A stretch of 64,000 nt of DNA from contig NZ_CP150886.1 of NCBI RefSeq assembly GCF_038050375.1, forward strand, positions 4,195,318 to 4,259,317, written 5' to 3'. Shown one piece after another: positions 53,468 to 62,058 of the stretch. Within the stretch, counting starts at the first letter, position 1. Each line of letters starts with the position of its first letter. This stretch comes from Okeanomitos corallinicola TIOX110 (GTDB taxonomy: Bacteria; Cyanobacteriota; Cyanobacteriia; Cyanobacteriales; Nostocaceae). Under the pieces are notes generated by a model, which searched no databases, was not told where the DNA came from, and saw only the letters and a program-made list of their open reading frames with translations. Made by a program: the position numbers and the translations under genes.

Positions 53468-54404
53468 GGGGATGTTTAAATTTTTAAATCCGACTCTGCT
53501 TTTATTTTATCTGAATTTAGTTTTCTGTTCCTCTCCGGTTGGAAATGTTGCAAACAACCAGATTTATTTTCAATGATAATTTTTACTAATATGATTTTTG
53601 GGAAAAAAGTTCATTCTATCCATTTTTCGCAATAGTTAGGCAGTTATTGAGAATACTATTGAGAATGGTGTCAATAATTTACGAATTTCTGGGGTTTGGG
53701 GATTGATTATTTTGTTGTTCTGTGTTTATAATATTTTTATGTATAATCCAAGGGGGTTTTATAGGTTTTAGGTTTTGCTTGACATCAAACCTGCAACTTG
53801 GATAATCTCAAGGTAATTAATAATTTCTATAACCAATCTTCTAATTTTAAAGCTGTGATTCTTGATAAGTCGGAGTCATGGGAGACTAAGGTTAAATATA
53901 TTTTTCACCTCTTTTGTTTTTAGAATAGATAGTCTCTTATTATAGCATAAGATTTTTTATTTAAACGTCTTCATCAGTAATAGTCATCATCATTTCTTTA
54001 GTCAAATCTAATTATACTGCCAACAAACATAATAATGTAAACTATCATCTAAAAAAAATCCTGCACCTCTACCCCTAAAAAATCAGCAAACTTTAACAAA
54101 TTAAAGCTTTTCATTTCTGAGTACATCATTAATATAGAAATAGATATAATCTTAACTAGCTGATAAAATAATTCGTAATTCGTAATCTGTAAATCCCAAG
54201 TACATAAATTTTTAATTTTAAATATTTTACCAAACTCTTCCTTTCTTCCTTTGCACCTTAGCGTCTTTGCGTGAAACATTACCAAAATAAAAAAGTAGAA
54301 AAAATCACAAAATTACTTCCTGCGTTTAGCAACTTTCAAGTCTTATATTATTGGTTTCTCTGCATAAATTTGAAATAACCACAACAGACACAGGAAGAAA
54401 CATC
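53468..54404. other. Long interval upstream of nifJ
   Basis: About 940 bases without a clear gene. It includes a 46-codon open stretch (53783-53923, plus strand) reading ...NLDNLKVINNFYNQ...AVILDKSESWETKVKYIF, which looks protein-like and may be a gene scrap, and a stretch at about 54240-54290 that resembles the A/G-rich dispersed non-coding repeats of cyanobacteria. The nifJ promoter must lie near 54300. Confidence 0.4.
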
Positions 54405-57400
54405 ATGGCTAAATCATTTGCTGCAATTGATGGTAACGAAGCGGTAGCAAGAGTAGCATACAAAGTCAACGAAGTAATTGCAATTTATCCCATCACACCA
54501 TCATCAAATATGGGAGAATGGGCTGATGCTTGGATGGCGGAAAATAAACCCAACATCTGGGGTACAATTCCTCATGTTACCCAAATGCAAAGTGAAGGTG
54601 GTGCTGCTGCTGCGGTACATGGTGCATTACAAACAGGTGCTTTAAGTACAACTTTCACCGCTTCCCAAGGTTTGTTATTAATGATTCCCAATTTATTCAA
54701 AATTGCGGGAGAATTAACCAGTACAGTAGTTCATGTTTCCGCACGTTCTTTAGCTACTCACGCTTTATCTATTTTTGGTGATCATAGTGATGTAATGGCT
54801 GCTAGAAGTACAGGTTTTGCATTTTTATGTTCTGCTTCTGTACAGGAAAGTCATGATTTTGCCCTCATTTCTCATGCTGCAACTTTAGAAGCAAGAGTGC
54901 CATTTATGCACTTTTTTGATGGGTTTAGAACTTCCCATGAAGTGCAGAAAATTGAAGTTATACCTGATGAAATTATCCAGGAATTAGTACCTTTAGAATT
55001 AGTATCCGCTCACCGTCAGCGCTGTCTAACTCCTGATAAACCAGTATTAAGAGGAACAGCACAAAACCCCGATGTTTACTTTCAATCCCGCGAAAGTGCA
55101 AACCCTTATTACAATGCTTGTCCAGAAATTGTGCAACGGATTATGGATAAGTTTGGGGAGAAAACAGGACGATATTACAAATTATATGAATATCATGGAG
55201 ATCCCAAAGCAGAACGGGTAATTATTCTTATGGGTTCTGGTTGTGAAACAGTTCATGAAACCGTAGATTATTTAACTCAACAAGGGGAAAAAGTTGGGGT
55301 TTTAAAGGTTAGGCTTTTTCAACCTTTTGATGTAGGAAGATTTATCGAATCTCTACCTAATAGTGTTAAGGCAATTGCGGTTTTGGATAGAACTAAAGAA
55401 CCAGGAAGTGCCGGAGAACCTTTATATTTAGATGTAGTCACAGCTATCCATGAAGGATGGAAAAAAATTACTTTCCCGACAATTGTCGGGGGAAGATATG
55501 GGTTATCTTCTAAAGAATTTACCCCAGCAATGGTAAAAGGTGTTTTTGAAAATCTTGCTAAACCTAAACCCAAAAATCATTTTACGATTGGGATTAATGA
55601 TGATGTAACTTTCACTTCTTTGAATTTTGATCCTAGTTTTTCGACAGAACCAGATAGTGTTGTCAGAGCAATGTTTTATGGTTTGGGTTCTGATGGTACA
55701 GTCGGTGCAAATAAGAACTCAATTAAAATTATTGGAGAAGGGACAGAAAATAACGCTCAAGGTTATTTTGTGTATGATTCTAAAAAATCTGGTTCAATGA
55801 CGGTCTCTCATTTGCGTTTTGGGGCTGAGAAAATTCGTTCAACTTATTTGATCACCCAGGCTAATTTTATCGGTTGTCATCATTGGGGTTTCATTGAAAA
55901 CATTGATATCTTAAAAAATGCTGTATCAGGAGGAACTTTTTTATTAAATAGTCCCTATTCCGTAGATGAAGTTTGGAAAAATTTACCGCTAAAAGTACAA
56001 CAGCAAATTATTGATAAGAATCTGAAAGTTTATGCTATTAATGCTGGTCAGGTGGCTAAAAATAGCGGAATGGGAAGAAGAATTAACACTATTATGCAGG
56101 TGTGTTTCTTCAAATTAGCGGGAGTATTGCCAGAAACAGAGGCGATCGCTAAAATTAAACAAGCGATTGAAAAAACCTATGGTAAAAAAGGTGCAGATGT
56201 TGTCAACATGAATTTAAAAGCTGTGGACAACACCTTAGAAAATCTGTACCCCGTCAAAGTAGGAAAAGTAAAATCTATCCCAGAAAAAACTAAATCTCTA
56301 CAACCCAACATCCCTGAATTTGTAGATAAAGTTTTGGGTAAAATTATGGTTTGGGAAGGTGACGACTTACCCGTAAGCGCTTTACCCGCAGATGGAACTT
56401 TCCCCACTGCAACCGCAAAATGGGAAAAACGCAACGTTGCCGAAGAAATACCAGTTTGGGAAGAAGATATCTGCGTTCAGTGCGGTAAATGTGTGATGGT
56501 TTGTCCCCATGCTGCTATTCGTGCAAAAGCTTATGAAGCGGATAAATTAGCAAATGCACCGGCAACTTTTAAGTCAACAGATGCAAAGGATAAAAGTTTT
56601 GCTGGTCAGAAATTTACGATTCAAGTTGCACCAGAAGACTGTACAGGTTGTACTATTTGCGTGAATATTTGTCCTGCAAAAGATAAAGCAGAACCAACCA
56701 AAAAAGCCATCAACATGAGTCCGCAGTTACCCATTAGAGAACAGGAACGGGAAAACTGGGATTTCTTTTTGAGTTTACCAAATCCTGACCGCAGGAAGTT
56801 GAAATTAAACCAAATTCGTCAACAACAACTGCAAGAACCATTGTTTGAATTTTCCGGTGCTTGTGCGGGATGTGGAGAAACCCCATATCTTAAATTATTA
56901 ACACAATTATTTGGCGATCGCACACTCATCGCTAACGCCACCGGTTGTTCTTCCATTTACGGTGGAAACCTCCCCACCACACCTTGGACACAAAACGCAG
57001 AGGGAAGAGGCCCAACATGGTCTAATAGTTTATTTGAAGATAACGCGGAATTTGGTTTTGGATATCGTTTATCTATTGACAAACAAGCGGAATTTGCAGC
57101 GGAATTACTACAACAATTAAGTAGTGAAGTTGGGGATAATTTAGTAGATAATATCCTCACAAATACCCAAAAAGACGAAGCAGATATTTGGGAACAACGG
57201 GAAAATGTCGTACTTCTCCAACAAAAACTTGATGAGATATTGCACAATGTAGAGACGTTCCATGGAACGTCTCTACAAAAATCCAAAATCCAAAATCTTA
57301 AATCTTTAGCTGATTATTTAGTCAAGAAAAGTGTGTGGATAGTAGGTGGTGACGGTTGGGCTTATGACATTGATTTCCACGGTATTGATCACGTTTTAGC

Positions 57401-57968
57401 CAGTGGTAAAAATGTCAATATCCTGGTTATGGATACAGAAGTTTATTCTAACACAGGTGGTCAATCTTCTAAAGCCACACCTACCGCAGCAGTCGCTAAA
57501 TTTGCCGCAAGTGGTAAACCCGCAGCGAAGAAAGATTTAGGTTTAATGGCCATGACTTACGGTAATGTTTATGTGGCTAGTATTGCTTTAGGTGCGAAGG
57601 ATGAACACACATTAAAAGCCTTTTTAGAAGCGGAAGCTTATGATGGGCCATCCTTAATTATTGCCTACAGTCATTGTATTGCTCATGGTATTGATATGAC
57701 CAAAGGTTTACAACAACAAAAAGCCTTAGTTGACTCCGGTAGATGGTTGTTATATCGTTATAATCCGGCATTACAAGAACAGGGTAAAAATCCTCTGCAA
57801 TTGGATATGAAAGCACCTTCTGAGTCAGTGGAAAAATCCATGTATCAGGAGAATCGGTTTAAGATGTTGATTAAGAGTAAACCGGAAATTGCTAAACAAT
57901 TATTGTTACAAGCTCAAGCTGAAGTTGATGCAAGATGGGATATGTATCAATATTTAGCTAAGAGGTAA
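54405..57968 (+). CDS. nifJ: Pyruvate:ferredoxin/flavodoxin oxidoreductase
   Basis: 1187 aa from ATG 54405, preceded by AGGAAGA; the longer frame to 54351 is not supported. Single-chain PFOR: oxidises pyruvate to acetyl-CoA, CO2 and reduced ferredoxin/flavodoxin. Domains in order: N-terminal TPP-like domain (VAYKVNEVIAIYPITPSSNMGEWADAW), domain II and III (GSGCETVHET, GRYGLSSKEF), ferredoxin domain with CVQCGKCVMVCP and CTGCTICVNICP, then the TPP domain (SGACAGCGETPYLKLL, GCSSIYGGNLPTTPW, VGGDGWAYDIDFHGIDHVLA). An embedded repeat adds residues near 950-970 (separate entry). Single gene. Confidence 0.97.
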   Translation: MAKSFAAIDGNEAVARVAYKVNEVIAIYPITPSSNMGEWADAWMAENKPNIWGTIPHVTQMQSEGGAAAAVHGALQTGALSTTFTASQGLLLMIPNLFKIAGELTSTVVHVSARSLATHALSIFGDHSDVMAARSTGFAFLCSASVQESHDFALISHAATLEARVPFMHFFDGFRTSHEVQKIEVIPDEIIQELVPLELVSAHRQRCLTPDKPVLRGTAQNPDVYFQSRESANPYYNACPEIVQRIMDKFGEKTGRYYKLYEYHGDPKAERVIILMGSGCETVHETVDYLTQQGEKVGVLKVRLFQPFDVGRFIESLPNSVKAIAVLDRTKEPGSAGEPLYLDVVTAIHEGWKKITFPTIVGGRYGLSSKEFTPAMVKGVFENLAKPKPKNHFTIGINDDVTFTSLNFDPSFSTEPDSVVRAMFYGLGSDGTVGANKNSIKIIGEGTENNAQGYFVYDSKKSGSMTVSHLRFGAEKIRSTYLITQANFIGCHHWGFIENIDILKNAVSGGTFLLNSPYSVDEVWKNLPLKVQQQIIDKNLKVYAINAGQVAKNSGMGRRINTIMQVCFFKLAGVLPETEAIAKIKQAIEKTYGKKGADVVNMNLKAVDNTLENLYPVKVGKVKSIPEKTKSLQPNIPEFVDKVLGKIMVWEGDDLPVSALPADGTFPTATAKWEKRNVAEEIPVWEEDICVQCGKCVMVCPHAAIRAKAYEADKLANAPATFKSTDAKDKSFAGQKFTIQVAPEDCTGCTICVNICPAKDKAEPTKKAINMSPQLPIREQERENWDFFLSLPNPDRRKLKLNQIRQQQLQEPLFEFSGACAGCGETPYLKLLTQLFGDRTLIANATGCSSIYGGNLPTTPWTQNAEGRGPTWSNSLFEDNAEFGFGYRLSIDKQAEFAAELLQQLSSEVGDNLVDNILTNTQKDEADIWEQRENVVLLQQKLDEILHNVETFHGTSLQKSKIQNLKSLADYLVKKSVWIVGGDGWAYDIDFHGIDHVLASGKNVNILVMDTEVYSNTGGQSSKATPTAAVAKFAASGKPAAKKDLGLMAMTYGNVYVASIALGAKDEHTLKAFLEAEAYDGPSLIIAYSHCIAHGIDMTKGLQQQKALVDSGRWLLYRYNPALQEQGKNPLQLDMKAPSESVEKSMYQENRFKMLIKSKPEIAKQLLLQAQAEVDARWDMYQYLAKR
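57248..57277 (+). repeat. 30-bp perfect palindrome inside nifJ
   Basis: Left half TGTAGAGACGTTCCA, right half its exact complement, followed by AAAATCC/AAAATC steps to 57306. The type resembles dispersed intergenic repeats of Nostocales, but here it is read in frame as coding (residues around NVETFHGTSLQKSKIQN). It sits in a surface linker between the domains KLDEI and LADYLVKKSVWIVGG. Confidence 0.92.
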
Positions 57969-57984
57969 TTGGTAATGGGTAATG
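57964..57984. repeat. Heptamer repeat at the nifJ stop codon
   Basis: GGTAATT, GGTAATG, GGTAATG, followed by GGTTTTT. The TAA stop of nifJ lies inside the first unit. Confidence 0.88.
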
Positions 57985-58023
57985 GGTTTTTACCTGTTAC
58001 CTTTTATCATTAATAACAAATGT

Positions 58024-58443
58024 TTATTTACGCCAATTATCTATTACTAAAGGATAACCTAATGCTTGGATTTTTTGATAATGCTTAGTGTTACCTGTAA
58101 CTAAAATTAAATTGTTTTGGATAGCGATAGAAGCTATTAATACATCTGCTAATCCTATTGGTTGTCCACTGCTTTCTAAATCAGCAGAAATCAATCCTGA
58201 AAGTTCTGAACTTTTTTGATCTAAAGGTAGAATTTCCATTTCAGATAAATCCGCTAAAAATTCTTGAATGCGATCATTACGATTTAGTTTTCTCCAACTT
58301 TTAATAATTTCAGAAACGGTAATTACAGAAATTGTGTAATTTTTCCATATAGCTTTATAAGCAAGAGCATTGGCATTTATTTGAGGATTTCTACCTTTAC
58401 GAATTTCTGATGTGATATCTGTATCAATTAGAGATTTTCTCAC
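58024..58443 (-). CDS. vapC: PIN-domain toxin, VapC type
   Basis: 139 aa. RNase of the PIN fold. Acidic residues in order: D in SLIDTDITSEIRKG, E in VITVSEIIKSW, D in PIGLADVLIASIA, and the last region LILVTGNTKHYQKIQALG. All agree with VapC. It is expected to cut tRNA or rRNA when free of antitoxin. Preceded on the same strand, 17 bp upstream, by a small VapB-like gene. Confidence 0.88.
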   Translation of the reverse strand: MRKSLIDTDITSEIRKGRNPQINANALAYKAIWKNYTISVITVSEIIKSWRKLNRNDRIQEFLADLSEMEILPLDQKSSELSGLISADLESSGQPIGLADVLIASIAIQNNLILVTGNTKHYQKIQALGYPLVIDNWRK

Positions 58444-58460
58444 TACTCAATTCTTGCTTT

Positions 58461-58679
58461 TTATGAACTTCTGTGTTGTAAAATATCTTCAATCATTTGA
58501 TCTACTAACTCAGCATCATTTGACCATTCACCAATAAATGAATTATTGATAATTTCTGGTTTAGTTAGTTGTTCAATCATAGCTTTGATTAAATCTGAAA
58601 CTTGGCAATGATGAGTTTGTGTCAATTTTTCTATTTTGTCGTAAGTTACTTGATCAAGTTCAATTTCTATTTTCTTCAT
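58461..58679 (-). CDS. vapB: VapB-like antitoxin
   Basis: 72 aa. Ribbon-helix-helix type start KKIEIELDQVTYDKIEKLTQTHHCQVSDLIKAMIEQL; the C-terminal half (PEIINNSFIGEWSNDAELVDQMIEDILQHR) would wrap the toxin. Upstream partner of vapC, same strand. No other gene intervenes. The arrangement is the standard antitoxin-first order. Confidence 0.8.
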   Translation of the reverse strand: MKKIEIELDQVTYDKIEKLTQTHHCQVSDLIKAMIEQLTKPEIINNSFIGEWSNDAELVDQMIEDILQHRSS

Positions 58680-58876
58680 AGTTTTGTGATGTTGATTTTA
58701 TATAGGTAGATTATAGCATATTCTTTAAATCAACCTCTAATGATGAAAAAGAATCTTTTCATAAATTCTTTCAATTATTTGATGAATTTTCTCACAGAAA
58801 CACAAATGATGCAAGTTTGGAAGTTTACTTAGCAAGTTGAATTATTGGCAAAAACTAATCAACAGCTATTAAAAAG

Positions 58877-58892
58877 TGGGCAAATGCCCACA
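58877..58892. repeat. Short palindrome near the 58918 gene
   Basis: GTGGGCA, loop AA, TGCCCAC, 7-bp stem, 26 bases beyond the stop of the next minus-strand gene. Possible terminator for it. Confidence 0.8.
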
Positions 58893-58917
58893 TTAGTTAT
58901 TTGTAAATTAACAAAAT

Positions 58918-59160
58918 CTAGATTGTAAATTCAGTATATTTTTCTCCTATTTCTTGTAATAAGAGATATAGCTTAACACTGTCACGCACCTGAGATAATC
59001 CCGGAATCTCTTTTGTTTCATCATTTATATCATGGTAGTTGATATAATTAGGGCTTGACCATGCACTTTTCCAAATTGCTCTATTTGTGGTTAATAATAT
59101 CCCTTCTTTTGCATCATCCCAAATGCTAGTATCTATCAAAAACAGGTAATCAGTTGCCAC
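58918..59160 (-). CDS. Hypothetical protein, probably 5'-truncated
   Basis: About 80 aa from GTG at 59160 or TTG at 59163. Reads DYLFLIDTSIWDDAKEGILLTTNRAIWKSAWSSPNYINYHDI, then a helix. A stop lies just before, within a heptamer array (59160-59181), so the repeat seems to have cut off or replaced the original N-terminus. The AKEGILLTTN-x-x-x-W-K pattern recalls the strands of a bacterial PH-like domain, but that is weak. Function unknown. Confidence 0.45.
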   Translation of the reverse strand: MATDYLFLIDTSIWDDAKEGILLTTNRAIWKSAWSSPNYINYHDINDETKEIPGLSQVRDSVKLYLLLQEIGEKYTEFTI

Positions 59161-59181
59161 CAATTACCCATTACCTATTAC
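59160..59181. repeat. Heptamer repeat (ATTACC-type, three units)
   Basis: CCAATTA, CCCATTA, CCTATTA units, then CC, directly upstream of the 58918 ORF. Confidence 0.8.
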
Positions 59182-59197
59182 CAAAAAATCTATTTAT

Positions 59198-59584
59198 TTA
59201 ATCTCCCGTAGCCATTAACAACCGATTTAAAATCTCCTTACCACTAGGATTTATTACCTGAACACGAATAAAACTAGGATCACTTGGCCGCCAACTGACT
59301 CGATATTTCATCCCATTATTATTCCAAGTGTAAACTTGACGGTCATTACTTCCTGAAGCTACCGCACCAGAAAGACTAATATTGGAATTAGTATTGCGAT
59401 TTTCTCCATAATAGTAATAGACATTATTACTAAATGATAAACTTACTCGCCAATCTTTATCCGCAAACATTCCTGTAGGAAAATTATATGTTGCTGCTAG
59501 TACAGGTTGAGTCATAGCAACATTAACAATTGCAGGCGTAGAAATTCCCAAAATTGCTGCTATTGTGATCGCTTTGTAGTTCAT
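59198..59584 (-). CDS. Secreted hypothetical protein
   Basis: 128 aa with a signal peptide: KAITIAAILGISTPAIVNVAMTQPVLA then ATY, cleavage expected after the last Ala. The mature part is rich in Asn, Ser, Tyr and Trp, with beta-strand pattern (DWRVSLSFSNNVYYYYGE, QVYTWNNNGMKYRVSW, SFIRVQVIN). No Cys. I do not recognise a family. Ribosome-binding context CGAGGT is ahead of the start. Exported by Sec; probably periplasmic or cell-surface. Confidence 0.7.
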   Translation of the reverse strand: MNYKAITIAAILGISTPAIVNVAMTQPVLAATYNFPTGMFADKDWRVSLSFSNNVYYYYGENRNTNSNISLSGAVASGSNDRQVYTWNNNGMKYRVSWRPSDPSFIRVQVINPSGKEILNRLLMATGD

Positions 59585-59650
59585 AAAAATACCTCGTTTG
59601 CAAATGAAAATGTCTACTTAATTCCAGTCAATAAAAATTAGTGAAATAAA

Positions 59651-59683
59651 AAGAGAGATAGAAAAACTCAAACTACCTCTCTT
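59651..59683 (-). terminator. Terminator-like hairpin after the YqaE gene
   Basis: On the minus strand AAGAGAGGTAG pairs with CTATCTCTCTT (11 bp, one G-U), followed by TTTATTT. Confidence 0.6.
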
Positions 59684-59689
59684 AAATAA

Positions 59690-59848
59690 TTACTTCTTCG
59701 CAATTACCCAAACTGCATGAATAATCCCAGGAATATAACCAAACAAAGTCAAGACAATATTAATCCAAAAATCCCAACCAAACCCTACTTGCAAAAATAC
59801 TCCTAGAGGTGGCAGAAAAATCGCGCATAAAATTCTGACAATATCCAT
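59690..59848 (-). CDS. YqaE/Pmp3-family small membrane protein
   Basis: 52 aa, below the usual ORF length cut-off. Reads MDIVRILCAIFLPPLGVFLQ, then VGFGWDFWINIVLTLFGYIP and GIIHAVWVIAKK. This is the complete YqaE (UPF0057) pattern: two hydrophobic helices with F-L-P-P-L-G-V-F and L-T-x-x-G-Y-I-P-G-I-I-H-A. The family is linked to salt and membrane-potential stress. An AGGAGG-like GAGGC lies ahead of the start. A hairpin terminator follows. Confidence 0.92.
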   Translation of the reverse strand: MDIVRILCAIFLPPLGVFLQVGFGWDFWINIVLTLFGYIPGIIHAVWVIAKK

Positions 59849-59969
59849 TTTAGCCTCCTGTCAATTCTCCACATCTCTACAATTAACATCATTAGCAGTT
59901 AATTTAATTCCCGAAATGATACGGTAAACCGAACTGAAAGTAAGAGTTTAGCATTGCTAAACCCCTACA

Positions 59970-60314
59970 TCAACCACCGCTGATTTTCGCTTTATAACCA
60001 AGCTTGATTAAAATCTCTAAAATCTTCTGTTTATGATCTCCCTGGATTTCAATTACGTTATCTTTTAAAGTTCCCCCTGTCCCACATTGGGTTTTTAACT
60101 GTTTTAGCAAAGCTGTTAAAGTTTCCGGTTTAGATTGAAAACCAGTAATGACCGTGACAGTCTTTCCCTTCTTTCCTGCACGGGTAGCTTGTACTCTCAC
60201 ATTCTGTTGGTTTGCAGGTAGTTCTTGTACTGGACGCTCAACCGCTGCTGAGTTATCATTACCAAATTCTTGGTAAACAACGCGTTTGTCAGATTTCGAT
60301 TTAGAGGAGGACAT
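59970..60314 (-). CDS. SUI1/eIF1-like translation factor
   Basis: 114 aa. A flexible Ser/Lys-rich N-terminus is followed by the SUI1 core: VRVQATRAGKKGKTVTVITGFQ, then LTALLKQLKTQCGTGGTLKDNVIEIQGDHKQKILEILIKLGYKAKISGG. The GTGGTLKDN-x-I-x-I-Q-G-D-H block is diagnostic. Bacterial YciH-type proteins are thought to influence initiation fidelity under stress. Lone gene between YqaE and a divergent membrane-protein gene. Confidence 0.93.
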   Translation of the reverse strand: MSSSKSKSDKRVVYQEFGNDNSAAVERPVQELPANQQNVRVQATRAGKKGKTVTVITGFQSKPETLTALLKQLKTQCGTGGTLKDNVIEIQGDHKQKILEILIKLGYKAKISGG

Positions 60315-60583
60315 ATAATTTTATTCCGACTAACTCACGGAAAATCAACGTTTACAGAAGTAGCAAAAAATACAGGTTTTACTGAGGTCGAGGACTCAAA
60401 TTGATTTTATTCCTTCATTTTAACCAATTACTTACTTCTACCGATAGATTCTCTCCAGTACATAACTTGTTAGTCTATTTAGCTAAAAGCACCATACTGA
60501 TAAATATGATGTACTCACATTAATTTTTTTAAGGATTAGAGTAATATAAATTACCGAAAAGAATAATTTGATCTATAATTCCT

Positions 60584-61255
60584 ATGTTCAAAATTACATC
60601 CTCAGCGTCCGATCCTAGCGGGAAATTATCCACCTCTAAGCACTATCGTCTCATGGTAGCGATCGCAGCTTTAGTCATGATCAGTTTATTGACATCCTCA
60701 GGTGGATCACCCATTGAACATACGATTTCCAATTCTTGGGAAGGGTTTATTTGGGGTATTGCAGAACCAGTTATTAGTTTAGACAGATTAGCAGCTATTA
60801 TTGCTGTAGGTTTGCTCTCTGCTAGATATTTACGTGGTGTTTGGATCAGTGTAGCATTTGTATTAGCTACATTTATTGGGCAAATAATACATTTATCTTC
60901 ACTAAATCTATCAGGTGCAGAAGTAACTATTGCTATCTGTACTATTATCTTTGGTGTCATTCTTGTATTACCTACCCAAATAGGTTGGTTAGCTTGTACT
61001 ATCCTGGCTATTTTAGCTGGTTTATCCCAAGGTTATGCTGATAGTCAAGCCATCCTCAGTGCAGATATGGTGACCACAATTACATATCTCATCGGTGTCA
61101 CCCTCACTCAAGCTGTAATTATCATGTCTGTAAGACAAATCAGTACAATAATCTGCAAAAACACCATTAACCAAATATTACCTAGAACTATTCGCTGGGT
61201 TGGGTTAACTTTTTGTGCAATAGGTATCGTATTTCTTGGTAATGCAGTAATCTAG
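60584..61255 (+). CDS. HupE/UreJ-like membrane protein with altered metal motif
   Basis: 223 aa, about six to seven membrane helices. The pattern WEGFIWGIAEPVISLDRLAAIIAVGLLSARYLRG matches HupE/UreJ proteins, whose first motif is normally H-P-x-x-G-x-D-H. Here the two His positions are Glu (AEP) and Arg (LDR), so nickel or cobalt binding at that site is doubtful. The rest is hydrophobic and regular. A HIP1 octamer lies at 60659. It may be a divergent member with another function. No hydrogenase or urease gene is nearby. Confidence 0.65.
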   Translation: MFKITSSASDPSGKLSTSKHYRLMVAIAALVMISLLTSSGGSPIEHTISNSWEGFIWGIAEPVISLDRLAAIIAVGLLSARYLRGVWISVAFVLATFIGQIIHLSSLNLSGAEVTIAICTIIFGVILVLPTQIGWLACTILAILAGLSQGYADSQAILSADMVTTITYLIGVTLTQAVIIMSVRQISTIICKNTINQILPRTIRWVGLTFCAIGIVFLGNAVI

Positions 61256-61664
61256 GAGCAAGAGAATATTTTTAGGGTAGTTGAACAATCAGAAATATCT
61301 TTAAGTTAAACATTGACTGCAAAAAATACAACCGTGAGCAGCAAATATTTACTTAGAAAAATTTTACTCAACACCCTAAAAATTATTAGCATCAAGGTAA
61401 GTATTCAGGTATCAGCAGTTAGACGTTAACTTCAAGATTATTATTTGATAGCATACTAATGTATCAAATATTTTAACTCTCACATCCTGAACCCTGAATC
61501 CTCACCCATACAGTTAAGATTACTATCATGTAATCATAAACACTAGACTAGAAGAATTCTTAACTATTTTGGATTTACAAATCAAATAAAATTGCTACAA
61601 ATAGCATTTTTTTGATTATTAAATCTTACTTAGCACAGTTTAGTGCTGATTAGGAAATTATTGG
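61256..61664. other. Intergenic interval
   Basis: 409 bases, A/T-rich. I see no gene, no clear hairpin and no repeat longer than a few bases. Confidence 0.55.
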
Positions 61665-62024
61665 ATGAATACTAGCAATATTACTATGATGATTTCTCAA
61701 AATTGGGGCGCTCAAGAAATGATTGCAGCAGGAATAGAAACTAGAATCAACCGATTAGAATCTATTGTTGAGCAAATCGGTGAAGCTGTACTCTCGACTA
61801 CTGATACTATTGAACGTCTAGCTCAAAGAGTAGATGCTCTCAGCGAACAAGTAGAATCTCAGGGACAACAAGTACAGCAACAAGGGTATCAAATTTTCGC
61901 TTTGTGTGATGCTGTGCAAAGTTTAGCAGATACTCAAAAAGACTCATTAAAAGAAATTAATCAGTTGACCAAAACTGTAGATAAAATCGTGTTGTTGCTG
62001 CAAAGTGTAGATGAACAAACATAA
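61665..62024 (+). CDS. Coiled-coil hypothetical protein
   Basis: 119 aa, almost all helical. Heptads run through ETRINRLESIVEQIGEAVLSTTDTIERLAQRVDALSEQVESQGQQVQQQG and then SLADTQKDSLKEINQLTKTVDKIVLLLQSV. One Cys. No membrane segment and no enzyme motif. Proteins of this sort occur as scaffolds or phage-like coat helpers; I do not recognise this one. Convergent with surE. Confidence 0.6.
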   Translation: MNTSNITMMISQNWGAQEMIAAGIETRINRLESIVEQIGEAVLSTTDTIERLAQRVDALSEQVESQGQQVQQQGYQIFALCDAVQSLADTQKDSLKEINQLTKTVDKIVLLLQSVDEQT

Positions 62025-62058
62025 ACAATTCACAATTTAAAACTTAAAATTAGCATTT

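Noticed and set aside
54049-54285. Minus-strand ORF of 78 codons upstream of nifJ
   Set aside because: Its first part covers a stretch that resembles dispersed non-coding repeats (AAGGTGCAAAGGAAGAAAGG type). The end LLKFADFLGVEVQDFF is HTH-like, but too little for a gene call.
54351-54404. Earlier start for nifJ
   Set aside because: The extension MVSLHKFEITT has no family pattern and AGGAAGA precedes ATG 54405.
58740-58917. Coding remnant upstream of the 58918 gene on the plus strand
   Set aside because: A short open stretch (ELLAKTNQQLLKSGQMPTL) crosses a palindrome, with stops before it; too short to support.
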